Shown here one piece after another: positions 17,945 through 27,715 of a stretch of DNA of 64,000 bases (positions are counted from its first letter, which is position 1; the number at the start of each line of letters is the position of its first letter). The notes beneath the pieces are model-generated. The model did not search any database. It was not told where the DNA came from and worked only from the letters and a program-made list of their open reading frames with translations. Origin of the DNA: Roseateles terrae (GTDB taxonomy: Bacteria > Pseudomonadota > Gammaproteobacteria > Burkholderiales > Burkholderiaceae_C); assembly GCF_014192155.1 (NCBI RefSeq), contig NZ_JACHXO010000001.1:832069-896068 (forward strand). The letters run 5' to 3'. The position numbers and the translations under genes are program-made.

Positions 17945-18805
17945 TTAAAACGACTTGCTGAGGCTGACGAGGAGCCCGGTGCTGCCGAGGCGTTTGGCCT
18001 GCTGGCCAGCGGCGTTGCCAGCTTGATAAAAGCGCTTGTCGGCATCGGTGCCAACGACAGCGGCGCTCAGCGTCAGGCCGCCCAGGCGCTCCAGCGGCTG
18101 GCTCAGCGCCAGCTTCCAATCGAGATAGGACAGGTCACCGTAATGCCGCACCCACAGGTGGCCGACATGCGCGGTGGCCATCAGGCCCTGCCCCAGATCG
18201 ACACCGTAGTTCAGGTCCAGATAGGCGCTGCCCCTGGAGCTGCCGGCCGGTGTCAGTGCATTGAAGTAGGCATAGCCGGCGGACTGGGCATCCAGGCCGA
18301 AATAATCGGTCGCGGCGACTGACAGCTTGCCGGAGAAATTCCCGGCTGTGATGGCCGCATAGACATCCACGTTGTCATACCTGTAGCCGCTGGGCACGCC
18401 CGGGGCGCTGTTCATCCGGGCGCTGGGATAGACATAGGCCAGGGCGCCGATGTCCAGCGTCACGCCCTCGGCCACTGCCGTCTTGAAACCGCCATAAAGG
18501 TCGAGCTCCAGACCGGCGCCATTGTTGTAACTGTTGCCAGAGACGTTGGACGCCCAGGTGCCGAGGTAGAGGCCGCTGGCGTGAGCATAGTCAAAACCAC
18601 CTTGCACGGCGGGACGCTTCCAGGTCTGACTGATGCCGCGGAAGCGGTAGTCGGAGACCAGGGCAATATTGGCAGTGAGCGGCGCCGGTGCTGGCGCGGC
18701 CGCATTGGCATTGGCGTTGGATGCCGCCTCCGCCTCCTGGGCGCGCGCGGCGGCGTGCAGCAGGCAGGAAGACATCAGGAACAGCGTGAGAAGACGGGTT
18801 TTCAT
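17945..18805 (-). CDS. TorF-family putative porin in the kdp locus
   Basis: 286 residues. A signal peptide (about 1-22, ending AARAQ) is followed by an Asn-Ala-Pro-rich linker and then a predicted beta-barrel starting with LTANIALVSDYRFRGISQTW, the signature of the TorF/Gcw_chp family of outer-membrane proteins. The protein ends in Phe (LLVSLSKSF), the usual signal for barrel assembly. Its position between kdpC and kdpD, in line with both, suggests it is co-regulated with the K+ pump and may help K+ or another solute cross the outer membrane. That role is inference. Confidence 0.85.
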   Translation of the reverse strand: MKTRLLTLFLMSSCLLHAAARAQEAEAASNANANAAAPAPAPLTANIALVSDYRFRGISQTWKRPAVQGGFDYAHASGLYLGTWASNVSGNSYNNGAGLELDLYGGFKTAVAEGVTLDIGALAYVYPSARMNSAPGVPSGYRYDNVDVYAAITAGNFSGKLSVAATDYFGLDAQSAGYAYFNALTPAGSSRGSAYLDLNYGVDLGQGLMATAHVGHLWVRHYGDLSYLDWKLALSQPLERLGGLTLSAAVVGTDADKRFYQAGNAAGQQAKRLGSTGLLVSLSKSF

Positions 18806-19063
18806 AGCGGAATGACAAGGTCATGCGGCGGCCTGCCGAGCCTGCATGCCGCAGCAGCGGCGGCTCGGACAGTCCGTGTCGCGGGAGGTCCGCCACCGGA
18901 CGGTGGGGACGGAGGGCGCAGCGTTCATGGCCCGCGGGACGGCACCTGGAAGGCGCGCGGCAGCGGGTGCATGAAGCTGCGAGGGAGATTCAACGGTGGT
19001 TCAACAAGGTCCCGAGTCCGGCGATCGGGCTCGGAGACGAAACCGCGCGGGCCACTCGCTGCT

Positions 19064-19918
19064 TTATGCGGTGAACACTTGAATCGGCGCGGCGGTGGCT
19101 GAGGTGGCCGAAGTCGTCGAGGTGGCCCAAGTTGTCGAGGAATTCGACGCGAGCGGCATGGCCAGTCGCCCCTGCAGGGCAGTGGGAGCCGAGGCGGACG
19201 AGGCAGCCGGCGGATGGGTGACAGCCGGCACGGCCTTCTGCCCCGGGGCCTTGTCCAGCGCCAGATTCAGCATCAGCACGTTCACCCGGGGTTCCCCCAG
19301 CACCGCCAGATCGCGGCTCTCGGTGTTGGCCTGGATCAGGCGTTGCACCGCCTCCACCGGCAGCCCCCGTTCACGCGCCACACGCGCCGCCTGGTAGCGC
19401 GCCGCCGCCATGCTGATGTGCGGATCCAGGCCGCTGGCCGAGGCGCTCACCAGATCCACCGGAATGGTGTCCGTGTTGCCCGGGTCGGCGGCCTTGAGCG
19501 CCTCGATGCGCGCCTTCACCGCATCCACCAGCGCGGGATTGGTCGGCCCCTGGTTGGAGCCGCCGGAGTTGGCGGCGTTGTTGGCCATCGGCCCGGTGGC
19601 GGACGGGCGGCCCCAGAAGTAGCGCGGCGAGCTGAAGTTCTGACCGATGAGTTCGGAGCCGACCACCTGGCCGTTCGCCTCCACGAGACTGCCGGCCGCC
19701 TGCCGGGGGAACAGGCTCTTGGCCAGCCCGGTGACGGCCGCCGGATACAGGAGCCCGGTCAGCCCGCTGAGCAGCACGAACACCACCAGTGCGGGACGCA
19801 GCAATTGCAGGGTGGAGGGCCGCTCCGCAGAGGCGGAGGCAGCGTCGGGCACCGAGCCCGGTTCTGTGCCCCGCTGCTGGTTGCGCAGGCTCGAAGTGGA
19901 AGACGTTGACGATGACAT
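19064..19918 (-). CDS. kdpC: KdpC, potassium-transporting ATPase subunit C
   Basis: 284 residues from ATG 19918, chosen for the AAGGA seven to eight bases upstream; the frame is open to 19966. KdpC is normally about 190 residues. The core is clear: one membrane helix ([20 protein letters not shown]), [45 protein letters not shown] and the Val-Asn-Val-Leu-Met-Leu-Asn core end. Extra material is a Ser/Thr/Gln-rich N-terminal extension of about 35 residues and an Ala/Ser/Thr-rich C-terminal tail of about 70. KdpC stabilises nucleotide binding by KdpB. A 145-base gap separates kdpB (start of pump genes upstream) from this start. Confidence 0.93.
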   Translation of the reverse strand: MSSSTSSTSSLRNQQRGTEPGSVPDAASASAERPSTLQLLRPALVVFVLLSGLTGLLYPAAVTGLAKSLFPRQAAGSLVEANGQVVGSELIGQNFSSPRYFWGRPSATGPMANNAANSGGSNQGPTNPALVDAVKARIEALKAADPGNTDTIPVDLVSASASGLDPHISMAAARYQAARVARERGLPVEAVQRLIQANTESRDLAVLGEPRVNVLMLNLALDKAPGQKAVPAVTHPPAASSASAPTALQGRLAMPLASNSSTTWATSTTSATSATAAPIQVFTA

Positions 19919-20052
19919 GATGAAATCCTTGATGCTGATGCGTGACCGCATCACTGCCTGACGCAAGGTCGGCGCCCTGCCGCACCGATGGCGGCTCGCG
20001 GGTCCGGCCTCGCTTGACTCAAAACCTGGTGGGCGGACGTCGGTGCGGGCCC

Positions 20053-22326
20053 TCAGACCAGCTGCAGCGCCACCAGCAGCAGATCGATGATCTTGATGCC
20101 CACAAACGGCACGACCAGCCCGCCCAGTCCATAGATCCAGAGGTTGCGGCGCAGCAGTGCGCTCGCGCCAATGGGCCGGTAGGCCACGCCCTTGAGCGCC
20201 AGCGGAATCAGGGCCACGATAATCAGCGCATTGAAGATCACCGCCGACAGGATGGCCGACGCCGGGCTGTGCAGCTGCATCACGTTCAATGCGGCCAGCT
20301 GCGGGTAGGCCCCGAGGAACATCGCCGGAATGATGGCGAAGTACTTCGCCACGTCGTTGGCGATCGAGAAGGTGGTGAGCGACCCGCGGGTCATCAGCAG
20401 CTGCTTGCCGGTCTCCACGATCTCCAGCAGCTTGGTGGGGTTGGAGTCCAGATCCACCATGTTGCCGGCCTCCTTGGCGGCCTGCGTGCCGCTGGCCATC
20501 GCCACGGCCACATCGGCCTGAGCCAGTGCGGGCGCGTCGTTGGTGCCGTCGCCGGTCATCGCCACCAGGCGGCCTTCGGCCTGATAGTCCCGGATCAGCT
20601 GGAGCTTGGCTTCCGGCGTCGCCTCGGCCAGGAAGTCGTCCACACCGGCCTCCGCGGCAATCGCGGCTGCGGTAAGGCGGTTGTCCCCGGTGATCATCAC
20701 CGTCTTGATGCCCATGCGACGGAGCTGCGCGAAGCGCTCCTTGATGCCGCCCTTGACGATGTCCTTGAGCTCCACCACGCCCAGCACCCGGGCACGGCCG
20801 GCTTCCAGGTCCGCCACCACCAGCGGCGTGCTGCCGCGCCGCGCGACCTCATCCGCGGCTGCGGAGACCTGGGCCGGCATCTGGCCGCCGTTGGCCTCCA
20901 CAAAGCGGCGGATGGCATCCACCGCCCCTTTGCGCAGCTGGCGATGCGGGGCGTCGTCGGGTCCGAAGTCCACACCGCTCATCCGCGTCTGGGCGGTGAA
21001 CGGCACGAAGTGCGCCTGCAGGCTGGACAGCTCCCGCTCCCGCAGATTGAACTTCTGCTTGGCCAGCACCACGATGCTGCGGCCTTCCGGCGTTTCGTCG
21101 GCCAGTGAGGCGAGCTGGGCGGCATCGGCCAGCCCCTGCTCGGTGATGCCGGGCGCACCCAGGAAGGCGCTGGCCTGGCGGTTGCCCAGCGTGATGGTGC
21201 CGGTCTTGTCCAGCATCAGCACGTCCACGTCCCCAGCGGCTTCCACCGCGCGGCCCGAGGTGGCCACCACATTGGCCTGCATCAGGCGGCTCATGCCGGC
21301 CACACCGATGGCAGACAGCAGCCCGCCAATGGTCGTGGGAATCAGGCACACCAGCAGCGCCACCAGCGCGGTGATCGACACCACCGTGCCCGCACCCGCC
21401 GCCGACACGCTGTAGAGCGAGAACGGCAGCAGCGTCACCGTCACCACCAGGAAGACCAGCGTCAGCGCCACCAGCAAAATGGTCAGTGCAATTTCGTTGG
21501 GCGTCTTCTGGCGCTTGGCCCCTTCCACCATCGCGATCATGCGGTCGAGGAAGGCTTCGCCGGGATTGACCGCGATCCGCACGACGATCCAGTCCGACAG
21601 CACCCGGGTGCCGCCGGTCACCGCGGAAAAGTCACCACCCGATTCGCGGATCACCGGTGCCGATTCGCCGGTGATGGCGCTCTCGTCCACCGAGGCCACG
21701 CCTTCGATCACCTCGCCGTCCAGCGGCACCAGATCACCGGCCTCCACCAGCACCACATGCCCCTTGCGGAGCTCGTCCGAGTTGACTGGATGCCAGGAGG
21801 AGCCGTGACGCGGCTGGTCCAGCTTCTTGGCCCAGGTCTTGGCCTTGAGGCCGCGCAGCGAGGCCGCCTGGGCCTTGGAGCGGCCTTCCGCCAGTGCCTC
21901 GGCAAAGTTGGCAAACAGCACGGTGAACCACAGCCACAGGGCGATGCCCAGCATGAATCCCGGGCCCTCGGCACCGGCCAGGGCGGGCTGGGCAAAGCTG
22001 GCCAGCCACAGGCCGGTGGTGAGGATGCTGCCCGCATAGACAACAAACATCACGGGGTTGCGCAGCTGCACCGCCGGCGCCAGCTTCGCGAAGGACTGGC
22101 GCAGCGCCGGCTTCATCAGCGCCGGGTCCCACAGGCTGCTGTCGCGACGGACACGCGGACCGGGGCCGCCGGCCGCACCGCCCGGCGAGCCGTTCGGAGC
22201 GTCGTTGGGAGCGCCGACGGTCGCGCCGTCAGCGCCGTTAACGCCATTGACGCCGGCAGTGCCGGCCCCACCGACTGCGGCGGCAGCGGGCGCCAGAGGA
22301 GAAGAGGTCTTGAGTTGTGTGGTCAT
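20053..22326 (-). CDS. kdpB: KdpB, potassium-transporting ATPase ATP-binding subunit
   Basis: 757 residues from ATG 22326, preceded by CGGAGC; two further in-frame codons upstream begin with a TTG. It is a P-type ATPase: phosphorylated Asp in [16 protein letters not shown], actuator TGES motif in AITGESAPV, nucleotide domain, and hinge [15 protein letters not shown]. About 70 N-terminal residues rich in Ala, Gly and Asn precede the usual KdpB start near [15 protein letters not shown], so the protein is longer than the usual 680. It hydrolyses ATP to drive K+ uptake through KdpA. The gene starts 16 bases after the kdpA stop. Confidence 0.96.
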   Translation of the reverse strand: MTTQLKTSSPLAPAAAAVGGAGTAGVNGVNGADGATVGAPNDAPNGSPGGAAGGPGPRVRRDSSLWDPALMKPALRQSFAKLAPAVQLRNPVMFVVYAGSILTTGLWLASFAQPALAGAEGPGFMLGIALWLWFTVLFANFAEALAEGRSKAQAASLRGLKAKTWAKKLDQPRHGSSWHPVNSDELRKGHVVLVEAGDLVPLDGEVIEGVASVDESAITGESAPVIRESGGDFSAVTGGTRVLSDWIVVRIAVNPGEAFLDRMIAMVEGAKRQKTPNEIALTILLVALTLVFLVVTVTLLPFSLYSVSAAGAGTVVSITALVALLVCLIPTTIGGLLSAIGVAGMSRLMQANVVATSGRAVEAAGDVDVLMLDKTGTITLGNRQASAFLGAPGITEQGLADAAQLASLADETPEGRSIVVLAKQKFNLRERELSSLQAHFVPFTAQTRMSGVDFGPDDAPHRQLRKGAVDAIRRFVEANGGQMPAQVSAAADEVARRGSTPLVVADLEAGRARVLGVVELKDIVKGGIKERFAQLRRMGIKTVMITGDNRLTAAAIAAEAGVDDFLAEATPEAKLQLIRDYQAEGRLVAMTGDGTNDAPALAQADVAVAMASGTQAAKEAGNMVDLDSNPTKLLEIVETGKQLLMTRGSLTTFSIANDVAKYFAIIPAMFLGAYPQLAALNVMQLHSPASAILSAVIFNALIIVALIPLALKGVAYRPIGASALLRRNLWIYGLGGLVVPFVGIKIIDLLLVALQLV

Positions 22327-22342
22327 GATCAAGCTCCGGCGT

Positions 22343-24139
22343 TTAATGGGCCAGGAGCATCAGGTGCTCCACGACCGGGCCGAGCGCAAGCGCGGGGACA
22401 TAGTTCAGCAGGCCGACCAGCAGCACGGTGCCGATCAGCAGCACCACGAACAGCGGGCCGTGGGTGGGCAAGGTGCCCTCGCCCACCGGCACCTTCTTCT
22501 TGGCGGCCAGGCTGCCGGCAATGGCCAGCACCGGCACGATCATCAGGAAGCGGCCCAGCCACATCGCCATGCCCAGCAACGTGTTGTAGAACGGGGTGTT
22601 GGCGGACAGGCCGGCAAAGGCGCTGCCGTTGTTGTTGGCGGCGGAGGTGAAGGCGTAGAGGATCTCGCTGAATCCGTGCGCGCCCGGGTTGGCGACGCTG
22701 CCGGTGCCCAGCGGCGTGAGCACCGCCACCGCGGTGCCGGCCAGCACCACGATCGGCGTCACCAGCAGCGCCACGGCGCTCATCTTCATCTCGAAGGGTT
22801 CGATCTTCTTGCCCAAGTATTCAGGCGTGCGGCCGATCATCAGGCCCGCGATGAACACCGCCAGGATCGCAAACACCAGCATGCCGTAGAGGCCGGTGCC
22901 GACGCCGCCGAAAACGACCTCCCCCAGCATCATCATGACCATGGGCACGGCGCCGCCGACCGGCGTGAAGGAGTCGTGCATCGCATTGACCGCGCCGCAG
23001 GAGGCGGCCGTGGTGACGACGGCGAACAGCGAGCTGGCCGAGATGCCGAAGCGGGTCTCCTTGCCTTCCATGTTGCCGCCGGCCTGCAGGTCGCTGGCCT
23101 GGATGTCCACGCCCTGCGCGGCCACCAGCGGGTTGCCCGCCTGCTCCGCCGGGGTGGCCACCAGCACGCCGGCGACAAACAGCACCATCATGGCGGACAG
23201 CACGGCCGCGCCCTGCCGCCAGTCCCCCACCCACTGACCGAAGCTCATGCACAGGGCGGCCGGGATCAGGAAGATCGCCATCATCTGCAGCAGATTGGTC
23301 AGCGGCGTCGGGTTCTCGTAGGGATGCGCCGAATTGGCATTCAGGAAGCCGCCGCCGTTGGTGCCCAGCATCTTGATCGCTTCCTGCGAGGCGATGGGGC
23401 CCATGGCCAGCGTCTGGGTGGTGGTGCGCTGCGCCTCCATCACCGGCTGGCCCTTGTCGTCGTTGACGGGCTGGCCGTCGGCGCCCAGGCGCGGCGTCTG
23501 GTAGTCCGTGGCTTCCAGCGTCTGCACCGACCGGTAGGCGTCGAAATTCTGGATCGTGCCCTGCTGCACGAAGACCATCGCCAGCACCAGCGACAACGGC
23601 AGCAGCAGCCACACGGTGATCCGGCTGAGGTCCGACCAGAAGTTGCCCACCTGACCGCTGCGCTTGAGCACAAAGCCGCGGATCAGCGCGAACACGACCG
23701 CGATGCCGGTGGCGGCAGACACAAAGTTCTGCACCGTCAGCGCCAGCATCTGGGTGAGGTAACTCATGGTGGCTTCACCGCCATACCCCTGCCAGTTGGT
23801 GTTGGCCACGAAGCTGACCGCGGTGTTGAAGGCCGAGTCCGGGCTCACCGCAGGCATGGCCTGCGGATTCAGCGGCAGCAGCCCCTGGAAGCGCTGCAGG
23901 GCATACACCGCGAGCAGGCCGATGAAGTTGAAGATCAGCAGCGCGAGCGCGTACTGCTTCCAGTGCATGCCCTGCGCCGGCCGGACGCCGGCCAGGCGGA
24001 AGAACGGGCGCTCCACGGCCTGCATCCAGGCCGGCAGCTGGCCGGTGGCCAGACGGGTGATCCAGCGGGACAGCGGCCACGCCAGCAGCAGCACGAGGCC
24101 CAGGAAGAGAACAAGATTGAGGGTTGCCAGGCTGTTCAT
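22343..24139 (-). CDS. kdpA: KdpA, potassium-transporting ATPase channel-like subunit
   Basis: 598 residues, usual length, with about ten membrane helices. The four pore-loop segments of the superfamily of K+ transporters are visible: [51 protein letters not shown] and [13 protein letters not shown]. It binds and translocates K+ in the KdpFABC complex. The gene follows kdpF by nine bases. Confidence 0.97.
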   Translation of the reverse strand: MNSLATLNLVLFLGLVLLLAWPLSRWITRLATGQLPAWMQAVERPFFRLAGVRPAQGMHWKQYALALLIFNFIGLLAVYALQRFQGLLPLNPQAMPAVSPDSAFNTAVSFVANTNWQGYGGEATMSYLTQMLALTVQNFVSAATGIAVVFALIRGFVLKRSGQVGNFWSDLSRITVWLLLPLSLVLAMVFVQQGTIQNFDAYRSVQTLEATDYQTPRLGADGQPVNDDKGQPVMEAQRTTTQTLAMGPIASQEAIKMLGTNGGGFLNANSAHPYENPTPLTNLLQMMAIFLIPAALCMSFGQWVGDWRQGAAVLSAMMVLFVAGVLVATPAEQAGNPLVAAQGVDIQASDLQAGGNMEGKETRFGISASSLFAVVTTAASCGAVNAMHDSFTPVGGAVPMVMMMLGEVVFGGVGTGLYGMLVFAILAVFIAGLMIGRTPEYLGKKIEPFEMKMSAVALLVTPIVVLAGTAVAVLTPLGTGSVANPGAHGFSEILYAFTSAANNNGSAFAGLSANTPFYNTLLGMAMWLGRFLMIVPVLAIAGSLAAKKKVPVGEGTLPTHGPLFVVLLIGTVLLVGLLNYVPALALGPVVEHLMLLAH

Positions 24140-24148
24140 GGCCAGCTT

Positions 24149-24238
24149 TCAGAACCGCTCGGCGCGCCACAGCGCGACCAGCAGATAAACAAACAGGGCG
24201 GCCGAGATCAGGCCGGTGAGCCAGTAGAGGACCGTCAT
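24149..24238 (-). CDS. kdpF: KdpF, small subunit of the potassium-transporting ATPase
   Basis: 29 residues, MTVLYWLTGLISAALFVYLL followed by VALWRAERF. A single membrane helix with the short basic-acidic tail is typical of KdpF, which stabilises the complex. The ATG overlaps the stop codon of an upstream 30-residue reading frame (TGATG). It lies nine bases before kdpA. Confidence 0.92.
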   Translation of the reverse strand: MTVLYWLTGLISAALFVYLLVALWRAERF

Positions 24239-24330
24239 CACTCGCCCTCCGCGAGCCGGTGGCTGGCCACGGCCAGCCCGACGGCCACCAGGAACAGCAG
24301 CGCACTCAGTCCAAGAAACAGTGCATCCAT
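24238..24330 (-). CDS. 30-residue membrane peptide at the head of the kdp operon
   Basis: A short reading frame starts at ATG 24330 and ends in a TGA that shares one base with the kdpF start. It encodes 30 residues: one hydrophobic helix (LFLGLSALLFLVAVGLAVAS) preceded by Met-Asp-Ala and followed by a short polar end. The translational coupling and the membrane-helix composition argue that it is expressed. From memory, comparable tiny frames precede kdpF in other proteobacteria, often left unannotated; this could not be checked. It may be an accessory peptide of the pump. Confidence 0.65.
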   Translation of the reverse strand: MDALFLGLSALLFLVAVGLAVASHRLAEGE

Positions 24331-24612
24331 GAGAGTCAGCCCCGTGCGACGGGGACGTTTTGGGATGACTGAACTCTAGAAAGCCGCCCGTCAAAGGCGT
24401 GTAGAAGCTCAAGGCCGGGGTATCAAGATTCCGTCAAGACGGCGGGCCGCAGCAATTTCCTCCCGGGGCGTCTGGTTCTTCCGACGTCCCTGGGGCTTCC
24501 CGCCCCCTCCCGGCGACCACCTCCGCCCCCTTGGGGGGAGCGACGCCCCGGGTCGGCTGAGGGATACTCCGTTCCGCGACCAACAGGGTCGTATTTCTCT
24601 CGGAGCAGCGCC

Positions 24613-25701
24613 ATGGGCCTGATGGACTTCATCAAGAAACAGTTCATAGACATCATCCAGTGGACGGAGGACGACAACGGCGTCCTCGCCTGGCGCTATC
24701 CGATGCAGGATTTCGAAATCCAGTACGGCGCTTCGCTGACGGTGCGTGAGTCCCAGGTGGCGGTGTTTGTGAACGAAGGCAAGGTGGCCGATGTCTTCGG
24801 CCCCGGCATGTACAAGCTCACCACGCAAACCCTGCCGGTCCTGACCTATCTGAAGAACTGGGACAAGCTGTTCGAGTCCCCGTTCAAGAGCGACGTCTAC
24901 TTCTTCAGCACCCGCCAGCAGGTGGACCAGCGCTGGGGCACCACCCAGCCGGTCACCATCCGTGACAAGGACTTCGGCGCGGTACGCCTGCGCGGCTTTG
25001 GCAACTACAGCTACCGCGTCGCCGACGCCAAGCGCTTCCACACCGAGATCTCCGGCACCCGCGAGCGCTACACCGTCACCGAGCTGGACGGCCAACTGCG
25101 CGGCCTGATGCTGCAGCACATCAGCGATGCCGTGGCCCAGTCCGGCATCCCCTTTCTCGACCTGGCCGCGAACCAGGTGGAATTTGCCAAGGCCCTGCAG
25201 GCGGCCACCGCCCCCGCTTTCGAAGCCCTGGGCCTGAAGCTGGAGTCGGTCACGCTGCAGAACGTGTCCCTGCCGGAGGAACTGCAGAAGATCCTCGACC
25301 AGAAGATCGGCATGGGCATGATCGGCCAGAACATGAACCAGTTTCTCCAGTACCAGACCGCGCAGGCCATCCCCAAGCTGGCCGAAGGCGTCGGCTCGGG
25401 CGGCGGCGGTGTGGCGGGCGACGCGATGGGGCTGGGCGCCGGCCTGGCGCTGGGTCAGACCCTGGCGCAGCAGCTGCAGAGCGGACTGAACCCGAACGCC
25501 GGGCAGGGTCAGGGCCAGCCGCAAGGCCAGGGAGCCGGTCCGGCCGGCGCCACACCGGCCGCCGCCATGCAACCCGTCAGCCAAAGCGCCGACGAAGTAT
25601 TGCTGCTGCTGGAAAAGCTGGGCGACCTGAAAGCCAAGGGCATCCTGACCGACGAAGAGTTCGCGGCCAAGAAGGCGGATCTGCTCAAGAAACTCAGCTG
25701 A
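24613..25701 (+). CDS. SPFH-domain protein with C-terminal SHOCT-like region
   Basis: 362 residues. An SPFH/band-7 domain (about residues 25-250) follows a short N-terminal region with no obvious signal peptide. It is followed by a Gly/Gln-rich linker (about 265-320) and a C-terminal SHOCT-like helix pair (VLLLLEKLGDLKAKGILTDE). The family is the virion-core/YdjI-like branch of SPFH proteins, which form oligomers at membranes. An RBS (CGGAGC) precedes the ATG. It is the first gene of an operon with a DUF4178 protein and a DUF350 protein. Similar sets are linked to membrane stress in the literature on PspA-like systems; the role here is inference. Confidence 0.87.
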   Translation: MGLMDFIKKQFIDIIQWTEDDNGVLAWRYPMQDFEIQYGASLTVRESQVAVFVNEGKVADVFGPGMYKLTTQTLPVLTYLKNWDKLFESPFKSDVYFFSTRQQVDQRWGTTQPVTIRDKDFGAVRLRGFGNYSYRVADAKRFHTEISGTRERYTVTELDGQLRGLMLQHISDAVAQSGIPFLDLAANQVEFAKALQAATAPAFEALGLKLESVTLQNVSLPEELQKILDQKIGMGMIGQNMNQFLQYQTAQAIPKLAEGVGSGGGGVAGDAMGLGAGLALGQTLAQQLQSGLNPNAGQGQGQPQGQGAGPAGATPAAAMQPVSQSADEVLLLLEKLGDLKAKGILTDEEFAAKKADLLKKLS

Positions 25702-25715
25702 TTCCGAGCGCCTGA

Positions 25716-27314
25716 TTGGCCACCGCAGCCCCCCAACGCCGCTGGCAGGCGCTCTGCCCCAATTGCGGCGGCCCGGTCGAGTTCGCCTCACCGGCCTCCG
25801 CAAGCACGGTCTGCAGTTACTGTCGCTCCACGCTCCTGCGTGAGGGCGACACGCTGCGCCGCATCGGGCAGAGCTCAGAACTGTTCCAGGATTATTCGCC
25901 GGTCCAGCTGGGCGCGGCGGGCCGATTTGCGGGCACCGGTTTTGTGGTGGTCGGCCGTCTGCAGATGGCCTATGACGAAGGCGGCTGGAATGAATGGCAT
26001 GTGCTGTTCGATGCCGCCGCCGATGCCACTCCGCGCAGCGGCTGGCTTTCGGAGGACAACGGCCAGTTCGTGATGAGCTTTGAGGCGCCGCTCAAGGAGC
26101 GCGCGCCGGCCGCCGAGTCCCTGGTGATCGGCGGGCTGCAGATGCTCAACGGCACGGCGTGGCAGGTGGCCTCCCGCTTCAGTGCCACCATTGCCGCGGC
26201 CGAAGGCGAGCTGCCTCACCCGCCGCGCATGGACAGCGCCTACTGGGTGGCGGACCTGCGCAGCACCCAGGGCGAGGTCGCCACGCTGGAGTACAGCGAC
26301 CCGGTCGCCCCGAGCTGGTCCGTGGGCCGCTCGGTCAAGCTGGCGGACCTGGCGATGACCGGCCTGCGGCAGGAGAGCACGGCGGGCGTGAAGTCGCGAT
26401 CCCTGCCCTGTCCCAACTGCGGCGCCTCGCTGGAACCGCGGCTGGAGAACACGCAGTCCATCGTCTGCCCCCAGTGCAAATCGGTGGTGGACATTTCCAA
26501 GGGCGCCGGCGCGGAACTGGCCGCCTACCACCAGAACAACGGCGGCGAACCGCAGATTCCGCTGGGCACCACCGGTTCCCTGGCCCTCAATGGCGGCACG
26601 CCCAAGCCCTGGCAGGTGGTCGGCTACATGGAGCGGGTGGACCTGCCGGAAAGCGCCGAAGACGAACAGACCTTCTGGCGAGAATACCTGCTGTTCAACC
26701 AGATCGAAGGCTTCGCCTTCCTCGTGGATACGGAAGAAGGCTGGAGCGTGGTGCGGCCCATCACTGGCGCTCCCGCCAATGCCGGCAAGGACACGGTCAC
26801 CTACCAGGACAAGCCGTTCAAGCGCCGCTGGACCTACACCGCCAAAGTCACCTGGGTGCTCGGTGAGTTCTACTGGCGCGTGCGCCGGGAAGAACGCGCG
26901 CGGGTGCGGGACTATGAATGGCGCAACGGCGCCCGGCTGGAACTGCTCAGTTCGGAGCAGACCGGCCAGGAAGTGACCTGGAGCCACGGCCGCGCCCTCG
27001 ACGCCGCGGAGGTGCAGAAGGCCTTCGCCCTGCCCGGAGACCGGATGCCGGCCCTGCAGCGCGACGTGGCGTCCAATTCTGGCGGCTCCGGCCTGCTGGT
27101 CAAAATCGTGGTGGGCCTGCTGGTGCTGGCCATCCTTTTTGCCCTGCTGCGCGCCTGCAGCCGGGACGATTGCCAGGACTACAAAGACACCTATGGCGCC
27201 AGCAGCGCCGAATATCAGCAGTGCAAACGCAACGCCGGCAGCGGTGTGATCTATTCCGGCTCCGGCGGTGGCTCCTATGGGGGCTACAGCAGCGGAGGCG
27301 GCGGCCACAAGTAG
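25716..27314 (+). CDS. DUF4178 protein with two zinc ribbons and one membrane helix
   Basis: 532 residues if translation starts at TTG 25716. A TGA ends immediately before that codon and no ATG or GTG lies ahead of the first zinc ribbon, so a rare start codon is the only option. A first zinc ribbon has C14/C17 and C33/C36, followed by a DUF4178 domain (about 55-200); a second ribbon (CPNCGAS ... CPQC, about 229-255) is followed by a second DUF4178 domain (about 280-420). One membrane helix lies near residues 462-480 and the tail is Gly/Ser/Tyr-rich. It follows the SPFH gene by 14 bases. Function unknown. Confidence 0.85.
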   Translation: MATAAPQRRWQALCPNCGGPVEFASPASASTVCSYCRSTLLREGDTLRRIGQSSELFQDYSPVQLGAAGRFAGTGFVVVGRLQMAYDEGGWNEWHVLFDAAADATPRSGWLSEDNGQFVMSFEAPLKERAPAAESLVIGGLQMLNGTAWQVASRFSATIAAAEGELPHPPRMDSAYWVADLRSTQGEVATLEYSDPVAPSWSVGRSVKLADLAMTGLRQESTAGVKSRSLPCPNCGASLEPRLENTQSIVCPQCKSVVDISKGAGAELAAYHQNNGGEPQIPLGTTGSLALNGGTPKPWQVVGYMERVDLPESAEDEQTFWREYLLFNQIEGFAFLVDTEEGWSVVRPITGAPANAGKDTVTYQDKPFKRRWTYTAKVTWVLGEFYWRVRREERARVRDYEWRNGARLELLSSEQTGQEVTWSHGRALDAAEVQKAFALPGDRMPALQRDVASNSGGSGLLVKIVVGLLVLAILFALLRACSRDDCQDYKDTYGASSAEYQQCKRNAGSGVIYSGSGGGSYGGYSSGGGGHK

Positions 27315-27341
27315 GCAGCTACACATCCCAAGGAGACTCCC

Positions 27342-27566
27342 ATGGAAGGTTTTGACTACCTCAAACCTGGCATCGTGCTGGGCAGCATCCTGTATGCGGT
27401 GATCGGCGTGCTGGTCTTCTGGATCAGCTTCATCATCATCGACAAGCTCACCCCCTACAAACTGTGGGAAGAGATCATCGAGCACAAGAACATGGCACTG
27501 GCCGTGGTGGTGGCGGCCATGTGCATCTCCATCGGCCAGATCGTCGCGGCGGCCATCCACGGTTGA
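27342..27566 (+). CDS. DUF350 small membrane protein
   Basis: 74 residues with two membrane helices (about 10-33 and 50-70) around a polar loop KLTPYKLWEEIIEHKN. This is the DUF350/YjfL family. An RBS (AAGGAGA) precedes the ATG. It is the third gene of the SPFH / DUF4178 / DUF350 operon, 27 bases after the DUF4178 stop. DUF350 proteins often accompany SPFH or PspA-like proteins, DUF4178 proteins and polyamine synthases; no polyamine synthase gene follows here. Confidence 0.88.
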   Translation: MEGFDYLKPGIVLGSILYAVIGVLVFWISFIIIDKLTPYKLWEEIIEHKNMALAVVVAAMCISIGQIVAAAIHG

Positions 27567-27715
27567 GCGGCCGGCTCAGGGCGCGCTGAGGAGCGATACC
27601 GGCGCCGCCCGGCCGCGCTTCGCCGCCGGACCGACCCGCGCCCATCGCCCCCGCCAGAGGAAGGGTCTTGCGTGAATTCGCTCAGGCCCTGCCACCGTCG
27701 GCCGATAACAAGGCC

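Noticed and set aside
15317-18322. 1001-residue open frame on the plus strand opposite kdpD
   Set aside because: Antisense to kdpD and the porin; biased His/Gln/Arg/Gly composition and no motif.
22058-24379. 773-residue open frame on the plus strand opposite kdpA/kdpB
   Set aside because: Antisense to strongly conserved pump genes; His/Gln/Asp-rich composition typical of antisense reading.
24331-24612. KdpE-binding site upstream of the kdp operon
   Set aside because: A minus-strand stretch near 24390-24415 loosely resembles the site known upstream of E. coli kdpFABC, but the match is too weak to report as a feature.
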